From Gemmataceae bacterium (GTDB taxonomy: Bacteria > Planctomycetota > Planctomycetia > Gemmatales > Gemmataceae): a DNA stretch of 64,000 nucleotides. The number at the start of each line of letters is the position of its first letter. The first letter of the stretch is position 1. The translations under genes were made by a program, and so were the position numbers. This document shows positions 1-8,474 of this stretch, one piece after another. The notes below the pieces were generated by a model. That model had not been told where the DNA came from. It made no database searches and worked only from the letters and a program-made list of their open reading frames with translations. Location of the stretch: NCBI GenBank assembly GCA_901538445.1, contig LR594584.1, forward strand, positions 3,567,586-3,631,585. Reading direction: 5' to 3'.

Positions 1-758
1 ACCTCGCGGGCGACCGCGGCGTCCTTCGGGTAGGCGTTCATCAGGCGGGTGCTGGCCTCGTTCACGCGGACCGCGTCCCGGGCCGCGACCGCCGTGCGGA
101 GCTGGTCGAGCCGCACGTCGCGGAGCTTCGCCGCGAGCGGCTCGCGGACCTCGTCCCACGTCTTCCCGCGGCGGACGTTGCGCTCGCGGGCGTAGTCGTG
201 GAACCGGAGGACCGCGGCGAGCAGCTTCTCGGCGGCCGCGAGGTTCTCGGGGGTCGCCGACTTCACGAGCGGCTCGACGTCGGCGACGGCCATCGCCTCG
301 AAGTGATCGACCGCACGCACGCCCGCAACCGGGACGCCCCGCGGCTCCCGTGGCTTGCCGGCCGCGTCGAGCGGGGTGACCGCGATCGACTCGACGCCCT
401 TGGGCCACTCGGCCCGGCGGAGCGGGACCGGCTTCACCCGCAGCCCGCCGCTCGCCTCGGTGACGCGGTCGGCGGGCACCGCGTACTTGGCGAACAGTGC
501 CTTGAGTTCCGGGGACCGCGCCTCGTCGGCGGCGCGGACCAACTCGTCGAGCTTTGCGTCCGGCGGGTTCCCGACCGGCCCCTTCGTGACGGGCACCGGC
601 TCGTCGTCCACGACGATCTTCTTCTTGACCTTGCCCTTCGGGTCCTCGACCTCGGGGGGGGTCTGCGGGGCGGCCCCGACGACCGCTGCGCCGGCGGCGA
701 ACAGGAGCAGGGCCGCGAAGCGGGGCAGCGTGTGCGGGCGGTGCCGTGCGGGCCGCAT
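1..758 (-). CDS. Secreted hypothetical protein, 3' end outside window
   Basis: Open reading frame reading leftwards off the window edge, so only about 252 N-terminal residues are visible and no stop is seen. It starts MRPARHRPHTLPRFAALLLF, a basic n-region followed by a hydrophobic stretch ending GAAVVGAAP, which is a likely signal peptide. A charged Lys/Asp segment around residues 40-55 follows (KGKVKKKIVVDDEP), then an Ala/Glu/Arg-rich, probably helical region. I recognise no family. Codon use (G or C in third positions) fits a real gene. The start at 758 is the first ATG before the hydrophobic segment; the region between 758 and 999 carries the divergent upstream sequences of this gene and the next. 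Confidence 0.7.
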   Translation of the reverse strand, partial: MRPARHRPHTLPRFAALLLFAAGAAVVGAAPQTPPEVEDPKGKVKKKIVVDDEPVPVTKGPVGNPPDAKLDELVRAADEARSPELKALFAKYAVPADRVTEASGGLRVKPVPLRRAEWPKGVESIAVTPLDAAGKPREPRGVPVAGVRAVDHFEAMAVADVEPLVKSATPENLAAAEKLLAAVLRFHDYARERNVRRGKTWDEVREPLAAKLRDVRLDQLRTAVAARDAVRVNEASTRLMNAYPKDAAVARE

Positions 759-998
759 GAATGAGTTCCCTATGAGAGCCGGAACGGGGCCGGGCGAGAC
801 GGGTTGATACTAACATACCGTCTCGCGGGACGCACCGCGCGGACCGGCGGACCGGGGCGGCCCGAAATCGGGGCGGCTCCTTGACCGGGTGCCGGACCGT
901 GAGTTGAATACCGCCAGTGCGGTCGGAGTTCTGGTCGCACGCTCCGGGCACCGTGCCGCGGCGCGGCGGCCACCCTCGCCACTTTTGGAGTTCCACCG

Positions 999-1301
999 AT
1001 GCGCAAGTTGCTGCTCTCCCTCGCCTGCGTCCTGTTCCTCGCCGGCGTCACGTTCGCGGTCGACGCCGTGTTCGTGAAGTACGACGCCGAGAAGAAGGCG
1101 CTGACCGTCAAGGAAGGCGACAAGGAGGCCACCTACAAGGTGACCGACAAGACGAAGGTGTCGATCGTGGGCAAGGACGGGGCCAAGGAGGCCGAGATCG
1201 GCGTGCTGTCCAAGGCGAAGGAAGGCAAGACGAAGCTCGACATCACCACCGACAAGGACACGGTCTCGGAGATCAAGGTCAAGATGGGCAAGAAGAACTG
1301 A
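999..1301 (+). CDS. Small secreted Lys-rich protein
   Basis: Protein of 100 aa. Residues 1-20 (MRKLLLSLACVLFLAGVTFA) form a clear signal peptide. The rest (VDAVFVKYDAEKKALTVKEG and onwards) is a Lys/Glu/Asp-rich beta-strand-like sequence with no Cys, ending in KMGKKN. Its alternating pattern (phrases such as ALTVKEGDKEATYKV and TKVSIVGKDG) suggests a small beta-barrel or OB-like fold, but that is inference. It is a single gene with a good hairpin terminator directly after it (1320-1348). Small secreted proteins of this kind are frequent in planctomycetes; the function is unknown. Confidence 0.75.
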   Translation: MRKLLLSLACVLFLAGVTFAVDAVFVKYDAEKKALTVKEGDKEATYKVTDKTKVSIVGKDGAKEAEIGVLSKAKEGKTKLDITTDKDTVSEIKVKMGKKN

Positions 1302-1319
1302 CCGCCCGCCCGAACCCGC

Positions 1320-1348
1320 GCGACCCGGCCGCACCACGGCCGGGTCGC
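1320..1348 (+). terminator. Hairpin after the small secreted gene
   Basis: Perfect 11 bp inverted repeat (1320-1330 with 1338-1348) around a 7 nt loop, 18 nt after the stop at 1301, followed by TGCATTTA. It is GC-rich with only a short T run. Confidence 0.6.
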
Positions 1349-1449
1349 TGCATTTACCCAGCTAATCCTTAACCTCGTCACACCCGCTCCGCGGTGCGAC
1401 GAGAAGTGGCCGCACCAGGGGTACGCAGAGATTGAATCTGGGTCAGGGG

Positions 1450-1527
1450 CACCCCCTCGCTGGCGCTCAGGGTTCGCCAAGACGCTGTGCAACTTCGTGG
1501 CGAACCCTGAGCGCCAGCGAGGGGGTG
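1450..1527. repeat. 30 bp perfect inverted repeat
   Basis: Arms 1450-1479 and 1498-1527 are perfectly complementary over 30 bp with an 18 nt spacer. It lies in the 348 bp gene-free stretch 1302-1649 between two co-directional genes. No ORF or direct flanking duplication is visible. It could be a terminator for upstream transcription or a REP/MITE-like element. The rest of the stretch shows no clear gene; TACGAT at 1612-1617 is a possible -10 box for the next gene. Confidence 0.85.
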
Positions 1528-1649
1528 GCTTCACAACCCCAACCACCCACTGTGAAACACTGCGTCGCCCTGGCCCCACCCGTTCCGCTTGCGACGCGCC
1601 GCCCGCGGGGCTACGATGAAGCATCACCGATAACGTCCCGGATGAAGCC

Positions 1650-2096
1650 ATGCCGCGGAAGCCCGCCGACAAAGACAAGAAGCCCCAGAAGAAGCAGATC
1701 GTCGCGTTCAAGGTCGAGGACGAACTGGCGCAGTTCCTCGACAAGCTGCCGAACAAGAGCGAGTTCATCCGCAAGGCGATCCTCGCGCAGTTCGGGATGA
1801 CGTGCCCGCTCTGCACCGGCACCGGCGTGGTCGAGAAGGGCATCCACGACCACTACGAGCCGCTGATCGAGTCGCACAACACCCGCTCGTGCGACAAGTG
1901 CAAGACCTCGGTCACGTTCCCGCTGTCGCTCGAAGCCGCCGCGGCCGGCGACCGCGACCGGTTCCGCCAGTTCCTCCAGGGCGGTCCGCTGTACTGCGCG
2001 AAGTGCTACCCGACGGCCCCGCCGTGCCACGACTGCGGCTGGCACGTCATGATGGAGCGCGTCGCCGAGCACTTCAAACTGGTCCACTCGCACTAA
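1650..2096 (+). CDS. Ribbon-helix-helix-like protein fused to zinc-binding Cys pairs
   Basis: Protein of 148 aa. After a Lys-rich start (residues 1-16), residues 17-48 (IVAFKVEDELAQFLDKLPNK, then SEFIRKAILAQF) look like a CopG/Arc-type ribbon-helix-helix: one strand and two helices with the typical S-E-F-I-R-K-A-I pattern. The remainder holds four Cys pairs (CPLC, CDKC, CAKC, CHDC) and His residues near the C-terminus (GWH and HFKLVHSH), so one or two structural zinc sites are likely. Together this suggests a small DNA-binding regulator, perhaps metal-responsive or zinc-stabilised. The partner genes give no clue to a target. The domain reading is by eye. Confidence 0.7.
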   Translation: MPRKPADKDKKPQKKQIVAFKVEDELAQFLDKLPNKSEFIRKAILAQFGMTCPLCTGTGVVEKGIHDHYEPLIESHNTRSCDKCKTSVTFPLSLEAAAAGDRDRFRQFLQGGPLYCAKCYPTAPPCHDCGWHVMMERVAEHFKLVHSH

Positions 2097-2100
2097 TAGC

Positions 2101-2191
2101 GGGCAGTGGAGAGTGGGCAGTGGTCAGTGAAAACCAGCCCGGAGCCGAGCCGGACTGCTCTTCACTGACCAATGCCCACTCTCCACTGCCC
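2101..2191. repeat. 31 bp near-perfect inverted repeat, AGTGGGCAGTGG family
   Basis: Arms 2101-2131 and 2161-2191 match as inverted copies with one mismatch, separated by 29 nt. The arms are built from short units (CAGTGGAGAGTGGGCAGTGG). It starts 4 nt after the stop at 2096 and ends 5 nt before the stop of the convergent gene, so it can form a hairpin at the 3' end of both transcripts. Related elements lie at 5516-5607 and 48381-48484. Confidence 0.85.
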
Positions 2192-2196
2192 ACTTC

Positions 2197-2508
2197 TCAG
2201 AACTGGTCCAGCCAGAAGTGGTTCCCGCGGTAGTACTTCATCGGGGTCCACAGTTCGTACCGCCAGCCCGGCTCCTTGAACGGCGGGTACGCCTGGTACG
2301 CGGGCGGACGAACGTAGGGCTGGCCCTTCTGCTCGGGCCACTGCGGGCTGTTCTGGGGCCAGTAGCTGTGCGGGTAGTAGTAGTACGGGTAGTAGAACAT
2401 CCGCGGCAGCGGCGGTTCGTCGGCGGCCGCGGCGGTGCCCGGCGAGCCGCTCCAGAGGGCGACCGCGAGGGCCGCGAAGCCGAGCCGGGGGAGCCATGTC
2501 TTCAGCAT
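2197..2508 (-). CDS. Small secreted Tyr/Pro-rich protein
   Basis: Protein of 103 aa read from the ATG at 2508, preceded by an AAGGAG site. MLKTWLPRLGFAALAVALWS is a signal peptide, with likely cleavage after TAAAA. The mature part is very rich in Tyr, Pro and Trp (for example RMFYYPYYYYPHSYWPQNSP) and ends PMKYYRGNHFWLDQF. Such composition suggests a surface or cell-wall-associated protein, possibly with an extended structure. No family is recognised. An upstream in-frame extension exists but would hide the signal peptide. Confidence 0.7.
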   Translation of the reverse strand: MLKTWLPRLGFAALAVALWSGSPGTAAAADEPPLPRMFYYPYYYYPHSYWPQNSPQWPEQKGQPYVRPPAYQAYPPFKEPGWRYELWTPMKYYRGNHFWLDQF

Positions 2509-2729
2509 GCGTCGGTACTCCTTGACGACTGCCGGCCGGTGGGCCGACTTCCTGTCTCGTCGATTCTGCGCCACGACCGCCCGCCGCGCGCCGCGCGCAC
2601 GCCCGATCGCGGCACAAAACGTAAGATGAGCGACGCCCTGTGTGGCCTGCACGACCCCGGCCAGATGCGACGGGGGCACCGCAACCGCTCCGGCCCGCGG
2701 GCCGGGAACCGCCGAGAATTTCTCAAGTC

Positions 2730-4190
2730 ATGTCCAACTCAACTGATGTGTACGACAACCCGCTGATCGGCCGGTACGCCTCGAAGGCTATGAGTCAGCG
2801 GTGGGGGCCGATGCGGAAGTTCCGCACCTGGCGGCAACTGTGGCTGTGGCTCGCCGAGGCCGAGGCCGAACTCGGGATGACCGGCGACGACGGCAAGACC
2901 CCCCGCATCCGCCCCGAGCAGATCGCCGAACTCGCCGCGCACCTCGACGACATCGACCTGGAACGCGCTGCCGTGTGGGAGAAGGAGAAACGCCACGACG
3001 TAATGGCGCACGTCGAGACGCTCGCCGAAGTGGCCCCGAAGGCGCGCGACATCATCCACCTCGGCGCCACCTCGTGCTACGTCACCGACAACGCCGACCT
3101 CATCCTGGTCCGCGAGAGTCTCAATCAGGCGTGCGAGACGCTCGCCGCGGTGATCGACGCCCTGGGGACGTTCGCCGTGGCCTGGAAAAGTGAACCGACG
3201 CTCGGGTTCACGCACTTCCAGCCGGCGCAGCTCACCACCGTCGGCAAGCGCGCGACACTGTGGCTGTACGACCTCGTCCTCGATCTCCGCGAACTGGAGC
3301 GCCGCCGCGACGAGTTGCCGTTCCGCGGCGCGAAGGGCACGACCGGCACGCAGGCGAGCTTCCTCGCGCTGTTCCGCGGCGACCACGACAAGGTGAAGCG
3401 ACTCGACCGGCTCGTCGCGAAGAAGGCCGGGTTCGGCGACGTGGTCCCGGTGAGCGGGCAGACGTACACGCGGAAGCTCGACTCGCAGGTGCTCGACGCA
3501 CTCAGCGGCCTCGCACAGACGCTGCACAAGTGGGGCGGCGACCTGCGGCTTCTCGCGCACCGGCAGGAGGTGGACGAACCGTTCGAGAAGAGCCAGGTCG
3601 GGTCGTCGGCGATGGCGTACAAGCGGAACCCGATGCGGGCCGAGCGCATGTGTTCGCTGTCGCGGTACGTCATGGGCCTGCCGGCGATGGCCGCGGACAC
3701 CGTCGCCACCCAGTGGTTCGAGCGGACCCTCGACGACAGCGCGTGCCGCCGGCTCTACATCCCGCAGGCGTTCCTCGCCACCGACGCGATCCTGCGCATC
3801 GCACTGAACGTCGCGAGCGGGCTGGTGGTGAACCGCGAGGTGATCGCGAAGAACGTCCGCGAGTACCTGCCGTACATGATCACCGAGAACCTGATGATGG
3901 CGGCGGTGCAGGCCGGCGGCGACCGCCAGGAGGTTCACGAGGTCGTGCGGCAGGAGAGCCACGACGTGACCGCGAAGGTCAAGGCCGGCACCGGGACGAC
4001 GGCCGAGTTGCTCGACCGGCTGAAGCCCAAGCTCACGGGGGTGAACTTCGAAGCGATCGCGTCGCAGGGATCGAAGGAGTTCGTTGGCCGGTCACCGGAG
4101 CAGGTCGGCGAGTTCGTGGCCGAACACGTCGAACCGGTGCGGAAGCGGTACGCGGGCGTACTTGGAATGAAGGCGGAGTTGCACGTCTAA
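2730..4190 (+). CDS. purB: Adenylosuccinate lyase
   Basis: Protein of 486 aa. It catalyses two fumarate-releasing steps of purine synthesis (SAICAR to AICAR, and adenylosuccinate to AMP) in the cytosol as a tetramer. The fumarase/aspartase superfamily signature is clear at about residue 291 (SSAMAYKRNPMRAER), with the earlier HLGATSCYVTDN and GFTHFQPAQLTTVGKR motifs also present. The length and signature wording (YKRNPMRAER) are closer to the animal-type ADSL than to the shorter E. coli or Bacillus forms. The start at 2730 (MSNSTDVYDNPLIGRYASK) fits family alignment; upstream in-frame codons have no signature. A strong bidirectional hairpin follows at 4200-4257. Confidence 0.93.
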   Translation: MSNSTDVYDNPLIGRYASKAMSQRWGPMRKFRTWRQLWLWLAEAEAELGMTGDDGKTPRIRPEQIAELAAHLDDIDLERAAVWEKEKRHDVMAHVETLAEVAPKARDIIHLGATSCYVTDNADLILVRESLNQACETLAAVIDALGTFAVAWKSEPTLGFTHFQPAQLTTVGKRATLWLYDLVLDLRELERRRDELPFRGAKGTTGTQASFLALFRGDHDKVKRLDRLVAKKAGFGDVVPVSGQTYTRKLDSQVLDALSGLAQTLHKWGGDLRLLAHRQEVDEPFEKSQVGSSAMAYKRNPMRAERMCSLSRYVMGLPAMAADTVATQWFERTLDDSACRRLYIPQAFLATDAILRIALNVASGLVVNREVIAKNVREYLPYMITENLMMAAVQAGGDRQEVHEVVRQESHDVTAKVKAGTGTTAELLDRLKPKLTGVNFEAIASQGSKEFVGRSPEQVGEFVAEHVEPVRKRYAGVLGMKAELHV

Positions 4191-4199
4191 AGTACAGGT

Positions 4200-4257
4200 G
4201 AGCCGCGTGGGTGACGACGCGGGGGAACGTTCCCCCGCGTCGTCACCGACGCGGCTC
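4200..4257. terminator. Bidirectional hairpin between purB and rpsT
   Basis: The core 4211-4246 is a perfect 36 nt palindrome. Flanking arms 4200-4208 and 4249-4257 extend the helix to about 29 bp with one mismatch (4209/4248). It sits between convergent purB (ends 4190) and rpsT (ends 4269), so it could stop transcripts from both sides. Confidence 0.8.
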
Positions 4258-4268
4258 GCCAAGGGCAA

Positions 4269-4565
4269 TCACTTCTTCGCCGTCTCGGCCTTGGCGGGAG
4301 CCGCGGCCGCGGCCCGCTGGCGCTTCACGAGGCGGGACTTCAGCCGGGCGGCCTTGTTGGGGTGGATGTACCCCTTGGCGGCGGCGCGGTCGAGGACCGC
4401 CTGCGTGGCCTTGACCTCGGTCACGACCGCGGCGGCGTCGGTGCCCTTGATCGCGTCCGCGACCTTGCGGCGCTGGAGCCGGATCTTCTTGGCCGCGGTC
4501 CGGTTCTGCTTGCGGCGGGTCTCCGACTTGCGGAGCCGCTTCCAGGCGCTGGGAGTGTGTGGCAT
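4269..4565 (-). CDS. rpsT: 30S ribosomal protein S20
   Basis: Protein of 98 aa beginning MPHTPSAWKRLRKSETRRKQ, with the S20 pattern of basic helices (NRTAAKKIRLQRRKV, then KGYIHPNKAARLKSRLVKR). S20 binds 16S rRNA in the body of the small subunit. It has an Ala-rich, Lys-ended C-terminal tail (AAAAAPAKAETAKK) longer than in E. coli. It lies downstream of tsf on the same strand, separated by 74 nt that hold a GC-rich palindrome, so it may be a third gene of the rpsB-tsf unit or partly uncoupled from it. Confidence 0.95.
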   Translation of the reverse strand: MPHTPSAWKRLRKSETRRKQNRTAAKKIRLQRRKVADAIKGTDAAAVVTEVKATQAVLDRAAAKGYIHPNKAARLKSRLVKRQRAAAAAPAKAETAKK

Positions 4566-4608
4566 GTCTCGTGTTCGCTATCGACGGGTGGTGGGTGGTA
4601 CGGGTTCG

Positions 4609-4634
4609 CGCCCCCCCGTCGCGACGGGGGGGCG
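4609..4634. repeat. 26 nt perfect GC palindrome between tsf and rpsT
   Basis: Positions 4609-4621 and 4622-4634 are perfect inverted copies with no spacer, with a run of seven C then seven G. It could act as a partial terminator or mRNA-stabilising stem between tsf and rpsT. Confidence 0.7.
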
Positions 4635-4639
4635 GCGGA

Positions 4640-5503
4640 TCACAGTGCGACGGCCCCGACCTTGAACCGGACGAACTTCACCGGCTCGAGCCCGGCCTTC
4701 TTGAGGGCCGCGGCGACGGTCGTCTTGGGGTACTTCATCTCGTTGGCGACCTGCTGCTCGCTGAGGACGATCTCGGCGAGCTTGGTGCGGATCTTGCCCT
4801 CGGCGATCTTCTCGAGGATGTTGGCCGGCTTGCCGGCGTTCTTCGGGTCGGCGTCCATGTCGGCCTTGACCAGCGCCTTCTCCTTCTCGAGCACGTCGGC
4901 GGGCACGTCGGCCGTGGTCGCGTAGGGCGGGTTGAGGGCGGCGATGTGGGCGGCCACGTCGCGGATGACCTCGTCGTTGCCGGCCGCGCCCTTGCACTCG
5001 ACCAGCACCCCGACGGTGCCGTCGTGGTGGACGTACCCGCCGTAGACGCCGCCGGACAGCCGCTGGAACTTGTGCAGGACCATCTTCTCGCGGATCACGC
5101 CGACGACGTCGTTGATCCGGTCGAGGACGGTGCCCTTGCCGCCGGCCAGGGGCTCGACGAGGGTGGCGGCGACGTCGGCGGCCTTGCTCGACGCGACGTG
5201 CTTGGCGACCTCGTTGGCCAGGGCGACGAACTGGTCGCTCTTGGCCGACGGGGCGCTCTCGCACCGCATCTCGACGATCGCGGCGACCTTGGCGGCGCTG
5301 TCGTAGTACACGCCGATGCGGCCCTCGGCGGTCTCGTTCGCCTCCCGCTTCACGCCCATCTTCGAGTTCTGGGCCTGGAGCCAGTCGATCGCCTTGTTCA
5401 TGTCGCCGCCGCTCTGGTCCAGCGCCTGCTTGCACAGGCCCATCGGCTGGTCGGTGCGGTCGCGGAGCTGCTTGACCATCTGCGGGGTAACGGGGTTGCT
5501 CAT
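4640..5503 (-). CDS. tsf: Translation elongation factor Ts
   Basis: Protein of 287 aa. It exchanges GDP for GTP on EF-Tu. The N-terminal UBA-like domain with the family signature is at residues 8-45 (LRDRTDQPMGLCKQALDQSG, then DMNKAIDWLQ). Two EF-Ts dimerisation-type domains follow (VEMRCESAPSAKSDQFVALA and VLVECKGAAGNDE). The ATG at 5503 follows a GAGGAG site. It is downstream of rpsB, the usual bacterial order, with an inverted repeat (5516-5607) in the intergenic gap that may lower read-through. Confidence 0.96.
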   Translation of the reverse strand: MSNPVTPQMVKQLRDRTDQPMGLCKQALDQSGGDMNKAIDWLQAQNSKMGVKREANETAEGRIGVYYDSAAKVAAIVEMRCESAPSAKSDQFVALANEVAKHVASSKAADVAATLVEPLAGGKGTVLDRINDVVGVIREKMVLHKFQRLSGGVYGGYVHHDGTVGVLVECKGAAGNDEVIRDVAAHIAALNPPYATTADVPADVLEKEKALVKADMDADPKNAGKPANILEKIAEGKIRTKLAEIVLSEQQVANEMKYPKTTVAAALKKAGLEPVKFVRFKVGAVAL

Positions 5504-5515
5504 GGCTCTCCTCGG

Positions 5516-5607
5516 AGTGGACAGTGGTTAGTGGGCAGTGGACAGGAGAAGCCCGGCGAGCCCGTGCCCGCGGTTCTTCTCTTCACTGTCCACCGCCCAC
5601 TGTCCAC
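5516..5607. repeat. Imperfect inverted repeat between rpsB and tsf
   Basis: The left arm (about 5516-5544, units AGTGGACAGTGG and AGTGGGCAGTGGACAG) is mirrored by 5585-5607 (CTGTCCACCGCCCACTGTCC). Same sequence family as 2101-2191 and 48381-48484. Located within what is normally a co-transcribed pair. Confidence 0.75.
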
Positions 5608-5616
5608 TACTTGTTA

Positions 5617-6510
5617 TTAGCTGACGGCCGGAGCGGGGGCCGGGTTCGACTCGGCCCCGGCGGCCGCCGCGGGGGCCGGCCGCGGGGCGGCCGGGGTGCG
5701 GGGCTTGATCATGTGCTGCTGCTCGGGCGGCAGCGACGCGCGGCCCTCGAGGCACGCGTCGGCCAGCTTGGCCATCACGACCTCGATGGACCGGATGCTG
5801 TCGTCGTTGCCCGGGATCGGGAGGTCGACGGGGTCCGGGTCGCTGTCGGTGTCGATGAGGGCGATGGTGGTCACGCCCATCCGCTTCGCCTCCTTGACCG
5901 CGATGTGCTCCTTGTTCGGGCCGACGATCACCAGCGCGTCGGGGAGCTTGACCATGTCGCGGATGCCCATGAGGTTCCGGCGAATCTTCAGGAGTTCGCG
6001 GCTCAGGGTCGAGATCATCTTCTTGGAGTGCGTGCGGATGTCCGACGTGTCCGGCGCGAGGGCCGGGTCGAGCTTGCCCGCCTCGGTCATGAGGCCGGCG
6101 ATGTAGCTGTTCAGGTCTTCCTTGCGGGCGTCGGCCCCGGCCGGGAGCCACATGGACTCCAGCTCCTGGAGCCGCTTCAGGCGGTTGCGGATCGTGCGGT
6201 AGTTCGTGAGCGTGCCGCCCAGCCACCGCTCGCTGACGAACGGCATCCCGGCCCGGCTGGCCTCGCGCTCCACGATCTCCTTCGCCTGCCGCTTGGTGCC
6301 GACGAACATCACCAGCCCGCCGCGGCTGACGACCTGCGACAGGTACTTGTACGCGCGGAGCAGGCCGCGGACGGTTTCCCGGAGGTCGATGATGTGAATG
6401 AGGTTGCGCTTGCCGTAGATGTACGGCCGCATCTTCGGGTTCCACTTGCTGGCCCGGTGGCCGTAATGGACGCCCGCTTCCAGCAGGACTTTCACGTCTA
6501 CGAGAGCCAC
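5617..6510 (-). CDS. rpsB: 30S ribosomal protein S2
   Basis: Protein of 297 aa with GTG start at 6510 directly after AGGAGGCGTC. S2 signatures are present: [19 protein letters not shown] near the N-terminus, [12 protein letters not shown] at about residue 70, and the coiled-coil [14 protein letters not shown] region. The [19 protein letters not shown] and [11 protein letters not shown] motifs are also clear. The C-terminal tail beyond about residue 265 is Ala/Pro-rich and longer than in E. coli S2 (241 aa). It assembles late onto the 30S head and lies upstream of tsf. The 6511-6650 region should hold the operon promoter, but I cannot define one. Confidence 0.96.
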   Translation of the reverse strand: MALVDVKVLLEAGVHYGHRASKWNPKMRPYIYGKRNLIHIIDLRETVRGLLRAYKYLSQVVSRGGLVMFVGTKRQAKEIVEREASRAGMPFVSERWLGGTLTNYRTIRNRLKRLQELESMWLPAGADARKEDLNSYIAGLMTEAGKLDPALAPDTSDIRTHSKKMISTLSRELLKIRRNLMGIRDMVKLPDALVIVGPNKEHIAVKEAKRMGVTTIALIDTDSDPDPVDLPIPGNDDSIRSIEVVMAKLADACLEGRASLPPEQQHMIKPRTPAAPRPAPAAAAGAESNPAPAPAVS

Positions 6511-6782
6511 GACGCCTCCTTCGGGGACTCGGCGATCACGCGCATCGGTTGCATGATGGGGCCAACCCTCCGGTACGAACAGGGAAACGCCCCCAACCCG
6601 GTTTCTGGGGCGAGAAGCCGTCTAGTATAACTTCCGGCCGTTCAACGGCCAACCCACTTCGGCAGTTTCGAGTTTCGGGTGCGGCCGGTCACGTTCCAAG
6701 CGCCGCGGGAGGGTTGCCCAATCGCCCCCGGGTTCGGACGTTGAACGGTAACTCTCTCCCCCGTGACAAGGACGCTCCCGTC

Positions 6783-7556
6783 ATGGCCAACGCGCCCCGG
6801 CTCGTACCGGTCCTCGACGTGAAGGGCGGCGTGGTGGTCCGAGCGGTCGCCGGCCGCCGCGAGGGCTACCGGCCGGTGGTGAGTACGCTCACCACTTCGA
6901 CGGAGCCGGCAGTGGTGGCCGCCGCGCTGCGGGCGGCGGCCGGGACCACCGAACTCTACGTCGCCGACCTCGACGCCATCACCGGCGGCGGGGGGCTCTC
7001 GCCCGCGGTCGCCGGCATCCTCGACTCGGCCACCGGCCCGGTCTGGCTCGACGCCGGGTTCGGCCCGCGGCACGACGTCATCGACCTCCCCCCGTCGCCG
7101 CACCTGCGGCCCGTGGTCGGGTTCGAGACGTGCCGCACCCCGGACTTCCTCCGCGAGTTCACGTTCTCGCCGTGCTCACAGACCCTGGGGTTCTCCATCG
7201 ACCTGCGGGCCGGTGAACTGGTCGGGAACTGGGGCGCGTGGGGCGTCGGCGACCGCCGCGACGCGCTCGGGGTCGCCCGGGTCGCCGTCGGGCTGGGGGT
7301 CCGCACGCTGATCGTGCTCGACCTGGCGCGCGTCGGTACGGGGACCGGGAGCGGGACGGAGGAGTTGCTCGCCGCGATCCGCACTGAGTTCCCGCGGGTC
7401 GAGTTGATCGTGGGCGGCGGGGTGCGGAACTTCGACGACGTGAACCAACTCGGGGCGGCTGGGGCAGACGCGGTGCTGGTCGCGTCCGCCCTGCACGACG
7501 GCACGCTCACGTCTCCGCGGCCCGCGGCCCCACCTCCAGCGCCGCCACCCTCTTGA
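6783..7556 (+). CDS. HisA/HisF-like TIM-barrel protein
   Basis: Protein of about 257 aa. It starts MANAPRLVPVLDVKGGVVVRA, matching the first strand of the HisA/HisF barrel (VLDVKGG), and has LYVADLDAITGG and a phosphate-binding C-terminal half (ELIVGGGVRNFDDVNQLGAA, then GADAVLVASALHDG). It is divergent from true HisA. A related HisA/HisF-like family accompanies tetrahydromethanopterin C1 genes in methanogens, methylotrophs and planctomycetes; membership is a guess without alignment. Its last 50 nt overlap the convergent GNAT gene, and the tail (PRPAAPPPAPPPS) looks like antisense-constrained sequence. The start is the first ATG with barrel homology. Confidence 0.7.
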   Translation: MANAPRLVPVLDVKGGVVVRAVAGRREGYRPVVSTLTTSTEPAVVAAALRAAAGTTELYVADLDAITGGGGLSPAVAGILDSATGPVWLDAGFGPRHDVIDLPPSPHLRPVVGFETCRTPDFLREFTFSPCSQTLGFSIDLRAGELVGNWGAWGVGDRRDALGVARVAVGLGVRTLIVLDLARVGTGTGSGTEELLAAIRTEFPRVELIVGGGVRNFDDVNQLGAAGADAVLVASALHDGTLTSPRPAAPPPAPPPS

Positions 7557-8004
7557 GCGGGTCACCCGCGAGCCGGTACTCGGTCCACTCGTTCATGGGC
7601 ATCGCGCCGAGCGACTCGTAGAACCGGATGCTCGGCTCGTTCCACTTCAGCACCACCCACCGGACGCTCCCGCACCCGCGGTCCACGGCGAGCTTCGCGA
7701 GCGCGACGAGCAGCGCCTTGCCGACCCCCTTGCCGCGGAAGTCCGGGAGCACGAACAGGTCCTCGAGGTACAGCCCGGGCTTGCCCTGGAACGTCGAGTA
7801 GTTGTGGAAGTACAGCGCGAACCCGACGACCTTCCCCTCCTGTTCCGCGAGGAGCACCTCGGCGTACCGCCGCTCGCCGAAGAGGTGCTCGCGGAGCTTC
7901 TCCTCGTCGAAGATGGCGCGGTCGCTGAGCCGCTCGTACTCGGCCAGGGCGCGGATCAGCCGGGCGATGGTGGGCACGTCTTCGACGGTCGCGGGTCGGA
8001 TCAT
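7507..8004 (-). CDS. GNAT-family N-acetyltransferase
   Basis: Protein of 165 aa from MIRPATVEDVPTIARLIRAL; an ATG six codons upstream (8022) is an alternative. It has the GNAT acetyl-CoA fold: a beta-4 strand YLEDLFVLPDFRGKGVGKAL with the Q/RxxGxG/A pyrophosphate loop (RGKGVGKA), and a C-terminal VVLKWNEPSIRFYESLGAM. The motif order resembles diamine (spermidine/spermine) acetyltransferases, but the substrate is not readable. It overlaps the 3' end of the preceding convergent gene by 50 nt. Confidence 0.85.
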   Translation of the reverse strand: MIRPATVEDVPTIARLIRALAEYERLSDRAIFDEEKLREHLFGERRYAEVLLAEQEGKVVGFALYFHNYSTFQGKPGLYLEDLFVLPDFRGKGVGKALLVALAKLAVDRGCGSVRWVVLKWNEPSIRFYESLGAMPMNEWTEYRLAGDPLKRVAALEVGPRAAET

Positions 8005-8255
8005 GGCGGTCTCTGGTCCCAACGCGGGCGTGGCGGGGGTGCGGGATCGTCAAAGAGATTCTAGTTCGCGGCCGCCCCCGGGAGTTGCCGAATCGCGCAC
8101 CTTCACCTCAGAAGTGTTCCACGGACCTCCGCCGCACCTTCGCCTCCGGGTGCCGCAGGCGTGGCCCGCCCGGCACCCGGGGCGAGATCGCACTGTTCGT
8201 GATCTGAAGGAATGATCTCGCCGGGCTACCGCCACCGCATTCTGATATTTTTGTG

Positions 8256-8285
8256 TTGACATGGCTCGGAAGTGGGAGATACATT
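8256..8285 (+). promoter_or_regulatory. Sigma-70-like promoter
   Basis: TTGACA at 8256-8261 and TACATT at 8280-8285 with an 18 bp spacer (or ATACAT with 17). It is one of the few AT-rich patches in the window, and lies in the gene-free stretch 8005-8474, about 190 nt before the next gene's likely start. Otherwise that stretch shows only an inverted repeat (8181-8189 with 8214-8222). Confidence 0.55.
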
Positions 8286-8474
8286 AATCAACATCTCCTC
8301 CGTGTGACGGTTTTGGTACGCAGTCTTTCAATTTCTCCTCGCCCAACGCGGTGTCACGCACTTCCTCTCCCTCACGGTTCGTCACCGTGATTCTTCGCTG
8401 AGCGCCCTGCCGCGCCCCGAGTGGCCGTCGGCACGCAATCGGGTCTCCTACTCGAAACGACTCACCAGGTCGAG

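Noticed and set aside
1450-1527. CRISPR repeat or att site
   Set aside because: Only one inverted pair, no direct repeats with unique spacers, and no cas or integrase gene nearby. No CRISPR array is seen anywhere in the window.
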